Notes under the pieces: generated by a model
Databases searched by the model: none
What the model was told of the DNA's origin: nothing
The model's input: the letters and a program-made list of their open reading frames with translations, nothing else
Position numbers and translations under genes: made by a program
Source of the DNA: Oncomelania hupensis
Taxonomy: Eukaryota; Mollusca; Gastropoda; Littorinimorpha; Pomatiopsidae
DNA: 64,000 bases
Assembly: GCA_036898135.1 (NCBI GenBank)
Contig: CM072526.1
Coordinates: forward strand, 7,666,224-7,730,223
Direction of reading: 5' to 3'
Shown here: in pieces, positions 1 through 12,684 of the stretch
Layout of the letters: every line of letters starts with the position of its first letter
Numbering within the stretch: the stretch's first letter is position 1

Positions 1-209
1 AGGCTGAGGTCATGTAAGCAACAGTGATAAAAGTAACCACTGACATTAAAATAAATACTGTCATCCCAAGAATGTTTTAAGGCTGAGGTCATGTAAGCAA
101 CAGTGATAAAAGTAACCACTGACATTAAAATAAATACTCTCATCCCAAGAATGTTCCAAGGCTGAGGTCATGTAAGCAACAGTGATAACAGTAACCACTG
201 ACATTTAAA
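1..209. repeat. 79-bp tandem repeat, 2.6 copies
   Basis: Copies start at 1, 80 and 159 with unit beginning aggctgaggtcatgtaagc. The array lies in the intron after exon 59 and stops about 20 bases from its donor. Confidence 0.93.
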
Positions 210-228
210 AAAAATATGGGGTGTTTAC

Positions 229-459
229 CTTGGTGCTGTAGGAATAGCCGTAGGTTCGAACTCTGCCTCCTCCACCGCCACCTCCATAATGGAGACAACA
301 GCAAGACCCTGAAAAGCAGCTGCTTGCGCAGTCACTGGAACCTGCACCTCCATGGGAAGCCACCCCACCCCAGCCTTCAATCACGTCAGCATCCAGCCAG
401 ACCCCACCTCCTGCTCCTGCTCCAGCCCCACCTGTGGCATTAGCTCCAGTGGATGTTAC
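229..459 (-). CDS. Exon 59, S5 and S6 start, Cys-rich
   Basis: Residues 3814-3890, phase 0 at both ends, last exon visible. Acceptor AACTCTAG|GTA, donor ACCAAG|GTAAAC. Encodes STGANATGGAGAG, GGGVWLDADVIEGWGG, a five-cysteine insert and YGGGGGGRVRTYGYS. The insert between S5 and S6 is not present in other modules. The 5' edge and acceptor are copied three more times upstream (425-676). The gene continues below position 1. Confidence 0.85.
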
Positions 460-3400
460 CTAGAGTTAACATATATACTTGATTACAGCCCCACCTGTGG
501 CATTAGCTCCAGTGGATGTTATCTAGAGTTGACATATATACTTGATTACAGCCCCACCTGTGGCATTAGCTCCAGTGGATGTTACCTAGAGTTGACATAT
601 ATACTTGATTACAGCCCTGCCTATGGCATTAGCTCCAGTGGATGTTACCTAGAGTTGACATATATGCTTGATTATACAACAGTCATAAAAATAAACACAT
701 CAAAATTCTTTTTTCAAAATATGCTGAAATTTGTTACAAGTTATGGCTATTTAGTTTTTATTCTGTTTCATCACTGCAGTTGCTCTGTCTGCATTCTGAT
801 GTGTACATGTAGCATTAAATTTACAGCTGACTACAAAAATTCATGCTCCTTACTGAAATGCATAAACAGATAGATATAGTAAAAGACAAATGACTAGTCT
901 AAAGTAATTACAAAACATTCTGGATTATAACAGTTGCTGTAGTATCTAGATTTATGTAGGGAGAAGCAGGTCGTGTGCATGGCAGGGGGATCAGTCACGA
1001 CTCGGTTTTGTAAACCTGTGGTGATAGGGTTTCTAAGCCTGTTATGGAGGGTGGAAGATGAGGGAGAGAAAATAAATTAAAGTCTATTGCTAAGTTTGCA
1101 AATAGTGTAATTTGAATACATGCTTTGTTTTATTAGTTTTGCTTCGTCACCATAAACTGGTCAACACGAACGGCAGCTATATGGATATGAGGGCAGGCGT
1201 GTATTATCACGTGCCATGTAAGTTTTGCAGTAAATGAAAACAATTTTGTCAATGATTATCTCTTTGCCACTCGCAAGGCCCGTTCAGGCTCACGAGTTTA
1301 GTGCCTTTGTTTCCTCACAAGGCCCATTCAGGCCAGCGAACTAGTCTACCGCGTCATAACTGTCTAGCAACGGTCAACCACAATGCATCGTTTTAAAATT
1401 TATACCGTTAAAAAACTTCCATTTGCAGTTCATTGTTTTGCTAGATCTACATGGTGCAGTAGGCGATAGTCTTTTCATGGTGATTTTTTTAAAACCAGAA
1501 AGTTTTTGGCCCAATTTTTGGTGTCACAAAGATGGGGGAGGAAGATTTGATGTTCGATTATCAGTGAAAGTGATGATGACAATGACTTTATGGGCTTTAC
1601 ACTAGAAGAAATAGCAAAAGGAGGGGTGTCTGATGTTGAGTTGGATTTAGCAGTGACCCTAAATCGCCTTGATTTTGACAATCAGCAGAACTCACAGAAC
1701 TGACCGACAGATGATCTGTCATTTAGTCATTGTTTATAGTAACTAAATAAGCCAACGTCTGACTGGGTAAAGAAGACATTAAGTTGCTAACACTGTACAG
1801 TTTGTTTCTAGTTTCTGTTTCTTTTGACTATCAGTAGGCCTACCTGTCTTTTTCCTTTGTCTTTGCTTCTAAACGAAGAAAACAGGTAAGCCTACTGATA
1901 ATCTTCTAAACCAAGAAGACAGGTAGGCCTACTGACAGTTAAAACAAATGTAGTTTCTTCAGTTACATTTTTATTACACTGTTTCTTTCTCATTGTTTTC
2001 CTTCCATTTTGGTAATGTTATTTCTTTTAAGATCAGCATACCTTGTACTTTTAATTACAGCTTGTTTTGTGAACTCTGTGCTGAACAATATTATAGCCCT
2101 AAAAAAAGGCGGGGAGTTCTGATCCGGAAATCTGTAAAAAACATGAAACTGTTGTCTTTGCAATTTTTGTGTGTATTTTCTGTACCAATCTTACACCTTT
2201 TAAACCAAAGTGTGAGAATTCATCATCCGATGGTATTTGTCATCATCTGATGGTATTTGTCATCATCTGGTGGTATTTGTCATCATATTAAAACAGGTGT
2301 AAATCCTCATTTTGTTTTTTTAATTGCTGTTTTCCTGAGCGACACTATGAACATTTTGTGGAGTTCCTTCCCTTGCGTTGAGTACTAAATAAGGGGAAGC
2401 TCAAAACTGGCCTGGAATTTCATCAATTGTTTTCAACAGTTATAAAGGGAAATAATTCATAAATTACAATTAAAATACTACCAATTATAATAAAGGTAAA
2501 TAATTTGGGAAAGTTCCTTCATTTGAATTATGATAAAGGGAGGTAATTTATGAATGAATTTAATCATGCATGGAACAGAGAAGGCCGGGTGGTAACTTGC
2601 ACTAGCATGCAGAAGAGTATGTGGGTATTTTTCTTATGTTGATTGATTAATAATGCAAGAATCTATTCTTGTATATGTCTTAGTGTACTGGCATTGGCAT
2701 CTCCACCTTGGGGTATGGCGTGGCTGGGCCTTGTTGAGGCATTGGATGTGACAGTGAAACAGAGATGCGTTGCAGTAAACAACAAATTACCTCCAATATG
2801 AAAATGAGATAAGGTGACAGAAATAAATCCAGCACAAATCCTGATATTCACAAATGAAATTAACAGTTTTAAAAAGAAGAACAAGAACAAGAAGAAGACC
2901 AACAACAAGAAGAACAAGAAGACCAAGAAGAAGAACAAGAGGACCAAGAAGAAGAAGACCAAGAAGACCAATAAGAACAAGAAGATCAAGAAGACCAAGA
3001 ACAAGATCAAGAAGAACAATGAGAAGACCAAGGAGGACAAGGAGAAGAACAAGAAGAAGTCCAAAAAGAACAAGAACAAGAAGAACACGATCAAGAAGAA
3101 CAATTTAAGAAGACCAAGGAGGAGGAGAAGAACAAGAAGACCAAGAGAACAAGGAGAAGACCAAGAAAAACAAGGTTAGTTAGTTAGTTATTCATTGCTT
3201 ACAGGGACTGCAAAGAGCCAAATCAGGACCACAAAATCATGACCACAACTTGGTTGAAAGAGGACTCAGCCCTGATCCAGATAAAAGATCTGCTGAAACA
3301 ACCCTAGTGGTAACACTGAAGGCACTCCACCAGCCAGTCACTTTACAATAAAGACATCCCACAATTAAAGGGAATGCTAAGGCTATATATACTCATAATT

Positions 3401-6400
3401 TATCGAACCCCCGTTTACAAAAACAAAATAAAATCTAAGCATCATTATAAAATATCAACAAAAGAGCATGCCTACATTGCAAAATAATAATATCATTTGG
3501 CAGAAAGTGACCAATATTTCCAAGATGACCCATACAAAAAATGAGGAGTTTGGGAAAAGTTTTCAAAAAAAAGGTAGGTGACTGGTCTTGTGAAGTAGAA
3601 GACAGTATAGTAGATTGATAGAACAGAGTAGGAATGAGAAAGATCAAAGGAGAAATCGACATAAGGAATTTAAAGCACTACATTTCCATAAATTGGGGAT
3701 AATATTTATACAGAAAACGCCGGTACTTCCTCGGGGTGGGGGAGGGGGGGGGGGGGTAGAAGAACAAAAAGAAGACCAAGAAGAACAAGGAGTAGACCAA
3801 GAAGAACAAAGACAAGACCAAGAAAAACCAGGAGAAGACCAAGAAGAACTAGGAAAAGACCAAGAACAAGGAAAAGACCAAGAAGAACAAGAAGAAGACC
3901 AAGAAGACCCCAAAAAAAAGACAAAGAACAACCAGGAGCAGACCAAGAAGAGCTAGGAGCAGACTAAGACCAAGGAGAAGACCAAGAAGAACAAGGAGAA
4001 GATCAAGAAGAACAAGGAGTAGACCAAGAAAAACCAGGAGAAGACCAAGAACAACCAGTAGAAGACCAAGAAGAACAAGTAGAAGACCAAGAAGAACAAG
4101 GAGAAGACCAAGAAAAACAAGTAGAAGACCAAGAAGAACAAGGAGAAGACCAAGAAGAACAAGTAGAAGACCAAGAAGACCAAGGAGAAGACCACGAAGA
4201 ACAAGGAGAAAAACCAAGAAGAACTAGGAGAAGACCAAAGAGAAAACCAAGAAGAACAAGGAGAAGAACAAGAAGAACAAGGAGAAGACCAAGAAGAACA
4301 AGGAGAAGACCAAGAAGAACAAGGAGAAGACCAAGAAGAACAAGGAGAAGAACAAGAAGAACAAGTAGAAGACCAAGAAGAACAAGGAGAAGACCAAGAA
4401 GAACAAGGAGAAAAACCAAGAAGAACAAGGAGAAGACCAAAGAGAAAACCAAGAAGAACAAGGAGAAGAACAAGAAGAACCAGGAGAAAATCAAGAAGAA
4501 CCAGGAGAAAATCAAGAAGAACCAGGAGATGACAAGAACAACAAGAAGAAAACCCAGAAGACCAAGAAGCACAAGGAGAAGACCAAGAAGAAGAAGAAGC
4601 AGAAAAAAGAACTCCTACCTGTCCTTCCACACTCAAGTAATGTGCAACAAACTTGATGGACGCTCCACCTCTGGCACCTGCCACGCCATGAGTACAGCTA
4701 CCACCACCACTGCCTGCAGAGACGGGGAGATAAGGGTTGCCAAAGGATGTTCCTAAGCAGTTGTAGTCTGTGCAGCTGCCGCTTGTGTAGGCGTCACCTC
4801 CCTGTCCTCCATAAGAACCGCCTGACCCAGCGCCACAATGATTGCCGTGTCCAGTTCCTGGTAAACAGTGACTAGGTCAAAATGCTGACAATGACACAGG
4901 CAGCTAACCCAACAACAACAAACCTTACATTGCTACTAACACCTGAAGATCCACTGTGCCTAACTCCTAACTTTCCAGCAATGGCAAAGTGACTGAATCA
5001 TAAACTATTCATAGAAACACCCATTCAAATAAAATTAATTAAAATATTTTTTAAAATATAAAAACATTAATAAACATGCAGAAAAGAACAAAAAGATATG
5101 CTTAAACTATTATGCTTTCATCTATATGAAATGTATTTTTATTTGTGTTAACTATAAAAGAATCAACTTGTTTCTTCTTTTTTTCTATTAGTTATTTATT
5201 TATTTGTTATTGTGTGTAAAAATAATGAAATAATCCAAAAATTGTTTTGAAAAAATAAACATAAAAAGATAACATTTCACCTTCTTCTGAGTAGTCGCCG
5301 AGTCCAGTGCCAGTGACAGTGCTGGTTTTCTCCACTTCAATCAACCTGGTAGAGACCAGGGCAGCACGGTCCACTGACAAGCTTCCCATCTGCACTTCTA
5401 CACTGTCTGCGTGCAGTGCCATGGAGTCCTCTGTAGTGAAGGCAGTGCCGGACAGCAAGAGAGAGCCACCTTTGAGAACCGTGACGGAGGTGAACCGGTA
5501 AGTGCCTCCCAAAGTGTTGTTGGAGAGCCGCAATTCACACTTGCTGTAGCTGTAGAAATAAATAATATAATGTACATGCATTTTTCCTCAGTAAAGAACA
5601 ACAAATGTTGTCAACATATATGCTGATGAAAAAATAAATAAATGAAAGAATCAATCAATATAATGATAAACAGTCAAAGGAAAGAGTTGTGTATTTCAAT
5701 TACTGCTCTGTATTTTTAACTGGCATCTTTCTATTGAATAGGTAAAAGAAAGCCTGAATGAAGAAATATGTTCACCACACAGAGCTTTCTTGTCAAAGCC
5801 TCATGCAACTTTCTTCAAAATCTTAACAAAGCCTATAAAAGCAACATAAAAATTAACCTTCCAATAATGATAATGGAGAAACAGATTCAATACAACCCAA
5901 CATCTAAACTTTTGTTATTATTTGTACCAAAAAGTTTGTTTTTTTTTAAAGCAGGAACTTTTATGTACCCCCACTGTTTGAGGTCGACAGAGCCTCTGAT
6001 GAAGAGATGGGCCATGCCATACAGACCGCCGTAATTGACCACGCCGGCTTCAATGTAGGTGGTAGTTGGCATGGCGACAGTGGCCAGGGAGGTGGTGCTG
6101 ATATGGGAATGGACGTGGGTTCGAGTCTCATACATGCCAATGTCCACATGCTGGCCATTAAACACCTGAAGGCGACCGCTCTTGTCTCCAGCCAGATGAC
6201 GGATCCTCAGAGCAGTCTGCAGATGAGACACAAGTGACCAGGTGAGACATTAGTGACCCGGTATGTCCCCAGTGACCAGTCATGACACCAGTGACCAGTT
6301 ACATTACATTACATGATTATTGCTTTAGGTCCAGCAGACTCTTCCGAGCCAAATCAGGACCAGAGAGACGTTATCTTAAAATATTATAAAACAGTTCAAA

Positions 6401-9400
6401 TCCTAAAAAACTGGCCTGTTATTCTTAAATACTCAAACAAACTTTCACATCCAACCTCATGAAAAATCTTCTTTAAAACTGATACCAGTGACCAGTGTGT
6501 GTGTGTGTGTGTGTGTGGCTAGGTAGAAAAGCCGTTATTCTGATATACACTTGAACCTCTATGTACTTTCTTTTGACGGACCCCGTTATTTTGACGTCAA
6601 AACAGTGTTCCGCTAGGTGTTAGGCTTAAGGTTAGGTTAAGGGTTAGGGTTAGGGATAGCTTAAAAAAATGGACAAATTTGCAAAAGTGTCAAAATAACG
6701 TATGTAGAGTTTTATAAAAGCCATCACAACGGCGTTTCTACATGGTTGTGTGTGTGTGTGTGTGTGTGTTTTGTGTTGGTGTGTGTGTGTTTGTTTTAAA
6801 CCTGCTTGTTTTGATTCTCTGTGTGTGTGTGTGTGTGTGTGGGTGTGTGTGTGTGTGTGTGTGTATGTGTTATTTTGGTTAGGTTGATTGCTGAATAATT
6901 TTAATAGTGTTCTTTTCTTTCTTTCTTTGCATTAAAGTACTATTTTTGTTTTTAATTCTTTACTCATCTGTTAAGGTGTTTAAAAATATCCTTCATTTGG
7001 CCGTGCCCAAAAAAAAGTCAGTCTTTGGGGGTCCTAGAATTTGAATAGAATAAAAATTGCTTGTGCAAAAACTAAATTTAGAGAGAGAGAGAGGGGGTGG
7101 GGGGGGGGAGTACAGCTTTAGGATGGGAACAGATTTTCTTATTGAAAATGAATATATTGGATATTAAGCTTGGAAAAATGAAATGAACATAAGACATAAG
7201 ATTTGTATTCGCTTAAAATACTACAAGAATTTCAACTATGCCTCGAGGAATAATGCAATGATAAAAATCTGTAAAAAGAATTACATCTATTCACTCACAT
7301 TCCACAATACACAATACAGCAAACAAAAGCGCACACCTACACACATGGAGTTTCAACAAAAGGTAGGCTGAATTGAATGCAGAGTTGTATCCCTTGATGC
7401 CTGCTAGTCGAGAGGAGGGGGGGGGAGGGGGTGACACCACTTTGTCTGAGCAACTATCGCTTCTGGCGATTGCAGTAATCGAGGTTTATAACCCGAGGAC
7501 CTTGTCACGAGACTGAAAGTTGCTCGTGGCTGGCCTGAAAGTCATGCTTATATTCCAGGCCCTCGGTGAGACATCATTGACCAGGTATGACACCATAGAC
7601 CAGGCATGACACCAGTGACCAGTACACATTATCTCAGGCAAAAGAGTAATTCAAGGCAATGACACTGCACATGTCTATTTAATAAGATGATTAAGATTTG
7701 CAGAATGGAATTGGATACCTGAGAGACTCTAGCACAGGCAGAGCCAATGAGATCCACAGCGGCAAACTCCAATAGGTCCTCAGGTAGGTAAATGCTGTAG
7801 TCGCAGTCTGAGATGGGTCTGCCCCTGTGGTCAATAACCACGTGGGCCCAGAGCTCTCCTCCCACTGTGGACAGTCGGAAGAAGGTTCCAGGGGCAGCGA
7901 AACCTCGGTAGGTGATGCTGTTGGCATCTGTGAAGGTGTAGCCATCACCGCCGTAGGCTTGGACTGAGCCGTCAAAGCGGTAGTGCTCCACCAGGTGTAG
8001 GGCAATGTGTCCGCCACTACCTCCTCCGCTGTCTGTAATGATGAGAGCAACAACAACAGCAACAACTGTAACCTCCCCCACTGTCTGTAATGATGAGAAC
8101 AACAACAACAATCATAGCAGTAACCTTAACACACACTACAGACATTGAGTGTATTGTGTGTATGAGCAAGATGCTTCAATATAAGGAAACTGCAGTCAGT
8201 CAATGTAGAGCAGTTATCCCTGTAAATAATACAATCCGCTATCACTGTCAGTAACGCAATCAGCAAGCATTGTCAGTAATACAGTCAGTTATACCTATCA
8301 GTAATAAATCAGCTATCACTGTTTGGAATACATTTAGCTATCCCTGTCAGTGATACAATCAGCTATCACCATCTCTAATCCAATCCAATATCAACTTCAC
8401 AGTGCACAACCACCTGATCCATGCCAAGACCACATGCTTGGGGCAACAGATACTTACATCCAGTAGCGTTTCCTCCAGTAGCAGTGATGGTTCCTCTGCC
8501 TGTCATGGTGTTTGCCTGAATCAGCACACTGCCTCCACTGCCAGCTCCTCCTGCCAGGGCATTTGTCTGGGACCCGATGTAGCCGTCATTTCCATCGCTG
8601 CTCAGCAGGCCGTCCAGTTGCAGATGCTGAACAGGGGCAAAATAAAGTAACATCAAACTAAATACGTTAGACCATTTGCTGAGGTACAAAGGCATGTTCT
8701 TGTGTCGTTTGCGGAAGAAAAGTAAATAATCCAAACCATAAAATGAATCACATGCATTCATCTATTCTGCTTTTGAATGAAATGTGCATTGTGCTTTTCT
8801 GAGTTTTAGATTTGAGGACAGGAATACAATGAGTCTACTAGCCTGTCCCACGTTGATGATGATGGAGGACCCTCCTTTGCCTGCTCTGCTACCACCGCCA
8901 CCACTGCCTGCTGTTGTGGGCCACACGATGTTGCCGTAGTGACCTCCTCCTGCTGCCCCATGACCTTTCCCACCTGCACAATCCACACACTAGGATAAAA
9001 CACTGACACCTTCATTCCATACTGCACTACCAACGTGCCTGTTGTTACCACGCTTTTTTGGGAGTGCAATAATTAAGCTGCTACTTTTTAGTTTCCAGCG
9101 GCTTAGTGCAACTTTCTTTAATAACAACACGAATTTATCCTCCAATCAAATAATGTAAACATTAACTCACCAACTCCAGCATGCCCAGCACCGCTACCAG
9201 CACTGCCTGACACCGCACCCACTCCAGGACCGGTGTTTGCGGGGTAACCGTAGCCATCACCGCTCATCAGGCCACCGCTTCGCAAGGTCAGGTTGGTAGA
9301 GTTGAAGGTGGCAGTTCGTGAATGCACCAGCACCTGCAAAGAAAAAAGTTGAGTATATATTAATACTGCAGGGGAGTGACAACAATACTTGTGAATAGAA

Positions 9401-10715
9401 AATGTCAACCCTGGTCCTTCTTCAACAAAGGACATCTGTTTAGCTCCGTAGCGTTTTTCTTTGGTTTAGAAAATGACACCTAGCTACTTCTTGTGTTGTA
9501 GGCAGTCACACATACCACTCATGTCAGAACCTGAACCTAAAAACAAATAGTGAGAAAATTATATAAAGAGGCTATCCCTGTGGAGTATCAATCAATGTTA
9601 ACACTGACCTTTCCTCCTTTCTTGATGATCATGTCCGGTGCAGTGATGGTTGCGTTCATGGGGTCCATTTCAACAATCAGCTGGGCCGAGTTGTGAATGT
9701 TCATCACCGAGAAGTATATCCTGCCTGGGCTGGACGCCGCTTCCTGATAATCCTATGTAAGACATAGACTTAGGAAATTGTATTCATTGGAAAAGTTACT
9801 TCTGGCCACGTCAAACAAAAAGAATGCAAAGAAAGAAAATGATGAAGACAATTATAGCCAATGGGTGTTTGAAAGGTCCAGTAGACTACCATAAGCTAGA
9901 TCAGGACCACAAACAAACAAACAATACCACGGTTAAACTAATTGTAACAAAGATGCTGGTGATGGTGATGATGATGATGGTGATGATGATGGTGATGATG
10001 CTGGTGATGATGATGGTGATGATGATGGTGATGGTGGTGATGGTGATGATGATGGTGATGGTGATGATGATGGTGATGATGATGATGGTGATGATGATGA
10101 TGGTGATGGGATGGTGATGATGGAGGTAATACACATTGCTGCGATCAGTAGAAAGTATTGCCCAAACTCCCGCTAGCAGCAGGTGAAAGTATTCCCTCCA
10201 TCCCTTCAAAGTATACTTTGGGCTCGCTGCTAGCCGCGGATGCGAACCGCAGTACTGTTTAAAAGTGACGGAAAGAGCGGAATATTGCTACAAGGGTTCG
10301 GGTAAGTGTTAGTTGTAGATCTATCCCTTGCCCTTGCCCTAACCCTTTTCTCTACAAAAATGCTCTTTTTCCGTACCAAAAACCCATTTGCCTTCCTGCA
10401 TTCTTAAATTGTATGAAACCAAGTGAGGACACTATATCTGGCGTCAATAAACGGTTCGAAAAGATTCTCAAACAGTTCATAAAAGACAGTTGACCTGGGA
10501 ACAAATACAGTGTGACCTAATCCGTCGCCTAGAGGAGACGAAACTTACTTTTCCATTTCTAGACTTTCACCGACACTGTAACTGAGCAGGCTGCTAACCT
10601 CGCCAAAGTATCCCTTCAAGGGACAAGGGACATACTTTGGCCTGCTGCGCAGCGTGTGCTTGGAGTATACTTTCTTTCGATCGTAGCTATGTGCAATGGG
10701 TGGATGATGATGGTG

Positions 10716-10747
<32 letters not shown>

Positions 10748-10876
10748 GGTGATGATGATGATAATGATGATGATGATGATGGTGATGGTGATAATGAAAA
10801 CAAAGTGTTGAGACAAATATATAAGGGAGACAATTCTCACTCACAAGATAATGGTGAACTGTTGATTTTATTTAGC

Positions 10877-10907
<31 letters not shown>

Positions 10908-12583
10908 CCATGCACACACACATGCGCGCACACATGCACATACACACATGCACACACACATGCACATACACACACATGCGCACAAGCACATATGCGCACA
11001 AGCACATATGCACACACACATATAGAAACGAAGAGTGTGGAAGAAGAAGGGTTTGAGTGCGACAGAACATGAGCAAACCTTGTAACATAGGTTGGTGTGA
11101 GTGCAACAGAACATGAGCAAACCTTGTAACATAGGTTGGTGTGAGTGTGACACAACATGAGCAAACCTTGCAACGTAGGTTGGTGTGAGTGCAACAGAAC
11201 ATGAGCAAACCTTGCAACGTAGGTTGGTGTGAGTGCAACAGAACATGAGCAAACCTTGCAACGTAGGTTGGTGTGAGTGTGACACAACATGAGCAAACCT
11301 TGCAACGTAGGTTGGTGTGAGTGCAACAGAACATGAGCAAACCTTGCAACGTAGGTTGGTGTGAGTGCAACAGAACATGAGCAAACCTTGCAACGTAGGT
11401 TGGTGTGAGTGTGACACAACATGAGCAAACCTTGCAACATAGGTTGGTGTGAGTGCAACAGAACATGAGCAAACCTTGTAACGTAGGTTGGTGTGAGCGC
11501 TCTCTCTGAAGTAGGTGTTCGATCCCCTCTCCAGGACTAACTCTTCCGTTCCTTCCAGTCTTCCACCCAGGATGAAGCCCTGAGCCAGCAGCACCACCTA
11601 CACAAAGACAACAAACCATGTATTGAAGCCTTGAGCCAGCAGCACCACCTACACAAAGACAACAAACCATGTATTGAAGCCTTGAGTCAGCAGCACCACC
11701 TACACAAAGACAACAAACCATGTATTGAAGCCTTGAGCCAGCAGCACCACCTACACAAAGACAACAAACCATGTATTGAAGCCTTGAGTCAGCAGCACCA
11801 CCTACACAAAGACAACAAACCATGTATTGAAGCCTTGAGTCAGCAGCACCACCTACACAAAGACAACAAACCATGTATTGAAGCCTTGAGTCAGCAGCAC
11901 CACCTACACAAAGACAACAAACCATGTATTTATAAAACCAACCATGTTACTACTGTCAGAATGTCAATGTCCATGTTGATTAGTGTGAGTTGTCTTGGTG
12001 TATGTTTTATCTACGCACATAATGTCAGTTTAAAACCTGCATGTTTATATCCAACAATGTAGACATCCTGCTTTAATATATGTACTCGATCTGTGTTATG
12101 CAGTTGTGTTTGTTCTGTTAGCTGTCTGGTTATATGTTAGCTGTCTGGTTATATGTTAGCTGTCTGGTTATATGTTCGCTGTCTGGTTATATGTTGGCTG
12201 TCTGGTTTTAGGTTAGCTGTCTGGTTATAGGTTAGCTATCTGGTTATATGTTAGCTGTTGATCCCAGTCAATGCCTTTTAAAACACATTGAAAAAAAAAC
12301 ATTTTCTTGGATTTTGCGAGATATAAAATAAATCATTGTCATTATCGTTGTTGTTGTTATTATTGTTATTATTATAACTCATCATCCCCAGCTTACCTGT
12401 GTAGGAAGGACTAGTTCACCACCAACGTCTACATGGAACCCGCACGGTGCATCAAGATAAGTGTGAGTAGACTCCACAAAGTCCACAATGACATGTTGTT
12501 GGTTCTGCACTCTGATCAGACCCTGCCTGTTGCCTGCACATTGATCATAAATTCATTCATTAAATAATACATAAATGACCACG

Positions 12584-12650
<67 letters not shown>

Positions 12651-12653
12651 ATG

Positions 12654-12684
<31 letters not shown>

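Noticed and set aside
3615..4684. Plus-strand EDQEEQ-repeat and minus-strand LLLVLLG-repeat open frames
   Set aside because: All are translations of the polypurine tract; only 4619-4684 of this span is real coding sequence (exon 58).
6625..6660. Interstitial telomere
   Set aside because: Only two to three TTAGGG-like units, inside a MITE; too short to be a telomere remnant.
8762..9069. Alternative minus-strand frame overlapping exon 53
   Set aside because: The frame that fits the splice phases and glycine phrases is the one used in exon 53; the other is a shadow.
10837..11925. Minus-strand open frames of 196-362 codons with repeated CVGGAADSRLQYMVC-like units
   Set aside because: Apart from 41 real codons of exon 50 they are translations of the 44-bp and 51-bp junction arrays and a CA repeat.
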